A DNA stretch of 64,000 bases. Source: Micromonospora noduli (GTDB lineage Bacteria > Actinomycetota > Actinomycetes > Mycobacteriales > Micromonosporaceae). Positions 60,745 to 64,000 of this stretch are shown here, piece after piece. Position numbers and translations under genes: made by a program. Within the stretch, counting starts at the first letter, position 1. Every line of letters starts with the position of its first letter. The stretch spans positions 1-64,000 of the forward strand of contig NZ_PYAK01000004.1 of NCBI RefSeq assembly GCF_003264365.1. The letters run 5' to 3'. The notes beneath the pieces are model-generated. The model was not told where the DNA came from. It was given only the letters and a program-made list of their open reading frames with translations, and did not search any database.

Positions 60745-61995
60745 TCACGTCCGTCGGTGGTAGTGGTTGCGGCGGGGGACCCGCTCGGGGTCGAGCCAGG
60801 CCGGTGGCACGAACTCGGGGTGGCCGTCGCCTGCCAGTCGCACGGCCCAGTCGCTGTCGTGCAGGTGCCGGTGGTGGTGGCCACAGAGCAGGACGGCGTT
60901 GGCGAGGCTGGTGTCGCCGCCGTCGGCCCAGTGGTGGATGTGGTGGGCGTCGCACCAGCGCGGTGGTCGGTCGCAGCCCGGGAAGGCGCAGCCCCCGTCC
61001 CGCAGCACCAGAGCTCGGCGGAGCGAGCCCGTGATGAGGCGACGTTGTCGACCGAGGTCGAGTGGTTGGCCGGCTCCGCTGAGGACCGCGGGAAGGATGG
61101 CGGCGTCACAGGCGAGGCGTCGCACGGCCTCGGCGGTGAGGTGTAGGCCGGTGTCGAGGGTCCCGCTGCCCAGTTGCCGGGTCAGCCCGTCGTAGCTGGT
61201 GGTGACGACGATCTGGGCGGAATCGCCGCCGTGCTCGGGCAACTCGCCGGTGCGCAGGGCGAGGCGGCACACCTCACCGAGAGCGTCGTGCCGGCGTTGG
61301 CCGGGAGAGCGCTGGTCGTCAGGGCCCGAGGGTGTGCCGAGTGGGTCGATGGCGGCACGGAGCAGCCCGGCGGTCTCGGTGTCGAGGATGCCGGTGAGTC
61401 GCAGGCGGCCGTCGGTGAGGGTGGAGAGGGTGAGGTGGCGGTCGCGGGTGGCGCGGCGAGCTTCGGCGTCCAGTGCGGCTTTGGCGGCGGCGTCGGCGAT
61501 GTCGGGTGCGACGTGGTCCAGGATGCGGGTGCTGAGTTTGCGTAAGAGGGTGGGATCGAATTGCCCGGCCCACTCGACGAGCACTCCGAGGGCCTTGTCG
61601 GCGGCCTCGGGACCGGCGGCGGTCTGCACGGTGTCGACCGTGTCGGCGATGACCCTGGCCTGGTCGACGGTGATGTGACCATCGCCCAGTGCGTGGCGTA
61701 CCCCGGGGTTGCCGGTGTCCAGGACCTCGGCGAGGTCGACGAGGCGGCGGGCGGCCGGGACGGTGAGGCGTAACCGTCCGCGGAGCCAGACCGCGGTCGA
61801 GGAGGCACCGTGCGTGGTGGCGGTGCCTCGGCCATCGAACTCACGGATCAGGGCTAGTTTCACCGCGGCGAGCCGCTGCTCGATGCGGTGCGCGGTGTCG
61901 AGCGCGGTGATCAGCTCGTCCTCGCGCAGTGCCCACGTGGCCGTGTCGGCGCAGGCCGCGATAGCGTCCTCTGCCTGCGTCAACTCCTCGACCAT
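60745..61995 (-). CDS. DUF222 / HNH endonuclease domain protein
   Basis: 416 aa. N-terminal DUF222 helical region (residues 1-290) and C-terminal HNH nuclease: CAFPGCDRPPRWCDAHHI, HHWADGGDTSLANAVLLC and GHHHRHLHD. This multi-copy family is typical of actinomycete genomes and often behaves as an accessory or mobile gene; its role is unknown. The start ATG lies at 61995. Confidence 0.92.
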   Translation of the reverse strand: MVEELTQAEDAIAACADTATWALREDELITALDTAHRIEQRLAAVKLALIREFDGRGTATTHGASSTAVWLRGRLRLTVPAARRLVDLAEVLDTGNPGVRHALGDGHITVDQARVIADTVDTVQTAAGPEAADKALGVLVEWAGQFDPTLLRKLSTRILDHVAPDIADAAAKAALDAEARRATRDRHLTLSTLTDGRLRLTGILDTETAGLLRAAIDPLGTPSGPDDQRSPGQRRHDALGEVCRLALRTGELPEHGGDSAQIVVTTSYDGLTRQLGSGTLDTGLHLTAEAVRRLACDAAILPAVLSGAGQPLDLGRQRRLITGSLRRALVLRDGGCAFPGCDRPPRWCDAHHIHHWADGGDTSLANAVLLCGHHHRHLHDSDWAVRLAGDGHPEFVPPAWLDPERVPRRNHYHRRT

Positions 61996-62050
61996 GACCC
62001 GAGACTAGAACAGGTGTACGACACTTTCAGTCATCATGATCGATTCGCGG

Positions 62051-62365
62051 CAGGCCGACGCAGGCGGCAGGCCGACGCAGGCGGCAGGCCGACGCAGGCG
62101 GCAGGCCGACGCAGGCGGCAGGCCGACGCAGGCGGCAGGCCGACGCAGGCGGCAGGCCGACGCAGGCGGCAGGCCGACCCAGGCGGCAGGCCGACGCAGG
62201 CGGCAGGCCGACGCAGGCGGCAGGCCGACGCAGGCGGCAGGCCGACGCAGGCGGCAGGCCGACGCAGGCGGCAGGCCGACGCAGGCGGCAGGCCGACCCA
62301 CGCGGCAGGCCGACCCACGCGGCAGGCCGACCCACGCGGCAGGCCGACCCACGCGGCAGGCCGGC
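62051..62365. repeat. 17-bp tandem repeat, 18 copies plus a partial
   Basis: The unit CAGGCCGACGCAGGCGG repeats every 17 bp from 62051 to 62356. One copy has CCCAGG and the last four have CCCACG in place of CGCAGG, so variants are clustered. Seventeen is not a multiple of three; the open frames across it on both strands are artefacts of the repeat. It fills most of 61996-62392 between the HNH and DinB genes. Confidence 0.95.
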
Positions 62366-62392
62366 GATTTGGCTGCCATGACCGGCGGAGAA

Positions 62393-62968
62393 CTAGTGGC
62401 TGCGCTCGCTGGCGTCGAGGGCGGCCTGCTCCACCCGCTGGCGGTAGTCCAGCCACCATGACTCGTCCACGGGGGGCAGGTTGTCGTTTCTGGGCAGCAA
62501 CCCGGCCGTGCCGTCGATGAGTTCGCGCACGATGTCAGCGTGGCCGGCGTGCCGTTGGGTTTCCGCGATGACGTGGACCAGGACATGGTGCAACGTGACC
62601 GCTGCACCGCCCCACCACGGCACGTGGCCTACCTCATCCAGTGCAAGGGCTTCAATGGTGGTGTCGGCGTGGGCGATCGCGCGACGGTACAGTGCGACGA
62701 TCTCCTCGCGGGTCTCATCCGCGCTCGCCCACATGTCGGCATTGGCCTCCGCCCCGTGGCCGACATACGGCAGCTCCTGCTCGAACGGTCGGCCGAACAC
62801 GACGCCGAAGTAGAGGATCTCCATGGCCGCCGAGTGCTTCACCAGACCGAGCAAATTGGTCGCGGTCGGGGTCAACGGACGCCGAATGTCGTATTCGCCG
62901 AGCCCGTCGAGCTTCCACAGCAGCGACTCGCGGCCGCCCGTCAAGTAACTGTGCAGGTCCGCCTTCAT
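62393..62968 (-). CDS. DinB family (DUF664) putative metal-dependent enzyme
   Basis: 191 aa four-helix-bundle protein. MKADLHSYLTGGRESLLWKL at the start, NLLGLVKHSAAMEILYFG and VHVIAETQRHAGHADIVREL give the histidines of the DinB/YfiT metal site. ATG at 62968. In actinomycetes some members are thiol transferases; this one is unassigned. Stop lies about 28 bp from the end of the tandem repeat. Confidence 0.88.
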   Translation of the reverse strand: MKADLHSYLTGGRESLLWKLDGLGEYDIRRPLTPTATNLLGLVKHSAAMEILYFGVVFGRPFEQELPYVGHGAEANADMWASADETREEIVALYRRAIAHADTTIEALALDEVGHVPWWGGAAVTLHHVLVHVIAETQRHAGHADIVRELIDGTAGLLPRNDNLPPVDESWWLDYRQRVEQAALDASERSH

Positions 62969-63044
62969 CGCGGCACTATGGCATCCGGTCGGGTGTCGGC
63001 GCTGCCCCGGACGATCCGCGAAGCTCATGATCGGCCGGACACGT

Positions 63045-63848
63045 CTAGGCCGTGACCACCGGCACGGCGGCGGTGAGCGCCCAGTCGTGCCCGATGTCGG
63101 CGGCCGCGCGCAGCAACCTCGGAAGGTGCTCTTCGCGCAGGGTCTCCAGCGAGGTCTCGGCGGCGTGCACTGTCACGTTGATGGCGGCGACGACCCGCCC
63201 GTCGCCGTCGCGGACGCCGGTGGCGACGGACCGGATTCCCGGCGCCAGGTCCTGGTCGGCGAGGGCCCAGCCCTTGGCCCGGACCTCGCGTAACACGGCG
63301 TCGAGGTCGCCCGGTGCGGGTTGCCAGCGCGGCGTGATGCCGGAGCGGCTGGGCTCGCCGAGGACGGTCGCCAGCGTCTCCGGTGGGAGGGCCGCGAGCA
63401 GCACCTTGCCCATCGACGTCGCGGGTGCCGGAAAGCGGGTGCCGATGGTGACGCCCAGGGTGACGATCTTGGGGACGGCCACCCGGGCGACGTAGACGAT
63501 GTCGCTGCCGTCCAGCTGGGCCATCGAGGTCGACTCGTTGGTCTGCGCGACCAGCTTCTCCATGTGTGGGCGGGCCACGTCCCACATGTTCAGCGCGTTG
63601 ACGTACGCCATCCCCAGCTCCAGGACGCGCGGGGTGAGGGTGTGGCCGCGGCCGACCGCGCGGACGTAGCCCAGCGATTCGAGCGTGATGAGGATGCGCC
63701 GGACGGTGGGGCGGGCCAGGCCGGTGGCGGCGGCGAGCTCGCTGAGCGTCATCGAGGGGCAGGCGGGACGGAAGGAGCGCAGGACGTCGAGGCCACGGGC
63801 GAGAGCCTCGATGAAGTCGGGCCCGGCGCCCCTTCCGTTGTCACTCAT
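63045..63848 (-). CDS. IclR family regulator (PcaR/PobR-like)
   Basis: 267 aa. N-terminal winged helix (FIEALARGLDVLRSF, LSELAAATGLARPTVRRILI) and C-terminal effector domain (TRFPAPATSMGKVLLAALPP, GWALADQDLAPGIRSVATGV). This resembles PcaR/PobR regulators of aromatic catabolism. It starts 4 nt after the stop of the upstream, window-truncated gene with AAGGA in between, so they share a transcript. Confidence 0.92.
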   Translation of the reverse strand: MSDNGRGAGPDFIEALARGLDVLRSFRPACPSMTLSELAAATGLARPTVRRILITLESLGYVRAVGRGHTLTPRVLELGMAYVNALNMWDVARPHMEKLVAQTNESTSMAQLDGSDIVYVARVAVPKIVTLGVTIGTRFPAPATSMGKVLLAALPPETLATVLGEPSRSGITPRWQPAPGDLDAVLREVRAKGWALADQDLAPGIRSVATGVRDGDGRVVAAINVTVHAAETSLETLREEHLPRLLRAAADIGHDWALTAAVPVVTA

Positions 63849-63852
63849 GTCC

Positions 63853-64000
63853 TTAATGCTTCCATTGCGCCGACCCGGCGTCCCACTCGGTGTACTGGTA
63901 CGGGTTCTCCAGGATCGCGGTCTCGGGGACGTCCGGGTTCATTCCCCGCTGCCACGCCTCCTCCCCCATCGTCTCGCGCAGGTGATCGATGGTCGCGGCC
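63853..64000 (-). CDS. C-terminal end of an unrecognised gene, cut by window edge
   Basis: The last 48 residues before TAA at 63853 read in part TIDHLRETMGEEAWQRGMNP and ENPYQYTEWDAGSAQWKH. The frame is the only coding-like one here and ends 4 nt before the IclR gene. I do not recognise the family; by position it may belong to an aromatic or carbon-source pathway. Confidence 0.55.
   Translation of the reverse strand, partial: AATIDHLRETMGEEAWQRGMNPDVPETAILENPYQYTEWDAGSAQWKH

Noticed and set aside
62051..62365. Possible CRISPR array
   Set aside because: Units are contiguous 17-mers with no spacers and no cas genes nearby.
62034..62461. Open frames with QADAGGRPT or RLRRPAACVGLP repeats
   Set aside because: Produced by the 17-bp tandem repeat; all frames on both strands are open, with no initiation signal.
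1..64000. tRNA, rRNA, integrase, transposase or prophage genes
   Set aside because: None recognised on reading both strands; the island-like 14.8-23 kb region has no visible attachment site.

Overview
The window is very GC-rich with densely packed genes, GTG starts, 4-bp start/stop overlaps and actinomycete-type families (AfsR/SARP regulator, XRE-TPR and WYL regulators, ECF sigma factor, DUF222-HNH protein, DUF5709, CBM2 cellulase). Everything fits a chromosomal segment of a filamentous actinomycete, most probably Micromonosporaceae (Micromonospora-like). No rRNA, tRNA, CRISPR array, integrase or transposase was seen.

Layout. 1-2.7 kb: urease operon ureA-ureB-ureC-ureF on the minus strand, with ureF cut by the window edge. 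3-11 kb: a small membrane protein, a GNAT acetyltransferase, then an organosulfur module. In it ssuD is divergent from ssuA-ssuC-ssuB, followed without a break by an SBP56/methanethiol-oxidase gene and a membrane protein, then an O-methyltransferase. 11-14.8 kb: hydrolases, a metallophosphoesterase and a zinc-ribbon protein. 14.8-18.4 kb: XRE-TPR regulators and a NUDIX protein; one regulator gene carries an in-frame 63-bp palindromic repeat. 18.4-23.1 kb: a minus-strand immune-like locus with a TIR-NB-ARC protein, a TPR protein separated from it by a single in-frame stop, a three-helix membrane protein and a second, partly duplicated TPR gene. 23.2-28.6 kb: a secreted GH71/99-like protein with discoidin modules, a sugar epimerase and a glycosyltransferase. 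28.6-30.3 kb: a YeiH-type transporter with a small membrane partner, a cysteine-containing leader peptide and a palindromic box also found at the ssu promoter. 30.3-34.3 kb: TetR/FAD-monooxygenase divergon and a secreted beta-helix protein with a LacI-type operator. 34.5-45.2 kb: an AfsR-type regulator, then an operon of a GCS2/ATP-grasp fusion, an AsnO-like amidotransferase and an S9 peptidase, a candidate small-peptide-amide pathway. 45-51.9 kb: DJ-1 proteins, CBM2-GH5 cellulase, and a TetR/CMD/NTF2 operon divergent from an aldo-keto reductase. 51.8-64 kb: epoxide hydrolase operon with divergent WYL regulator, ECF sigma factor and hydrolase, MFS exporter, HNH protein, an 18-copy 17-bp tandem repeat, DinB protein and IclR regulator.

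How the parts connect. Two loci 25 kb apart (ssu and yeiH) share a 17-bp box, which suggests one sulfur regulon; the yeiH locus also looks attenuated through a leader peptide. The TIR-NB-ARC/TPR/membrane-protein locus and the AsnO/GCS2-ATP-grasp/peptidase operon are the two places most likely to hold undescribed biology.
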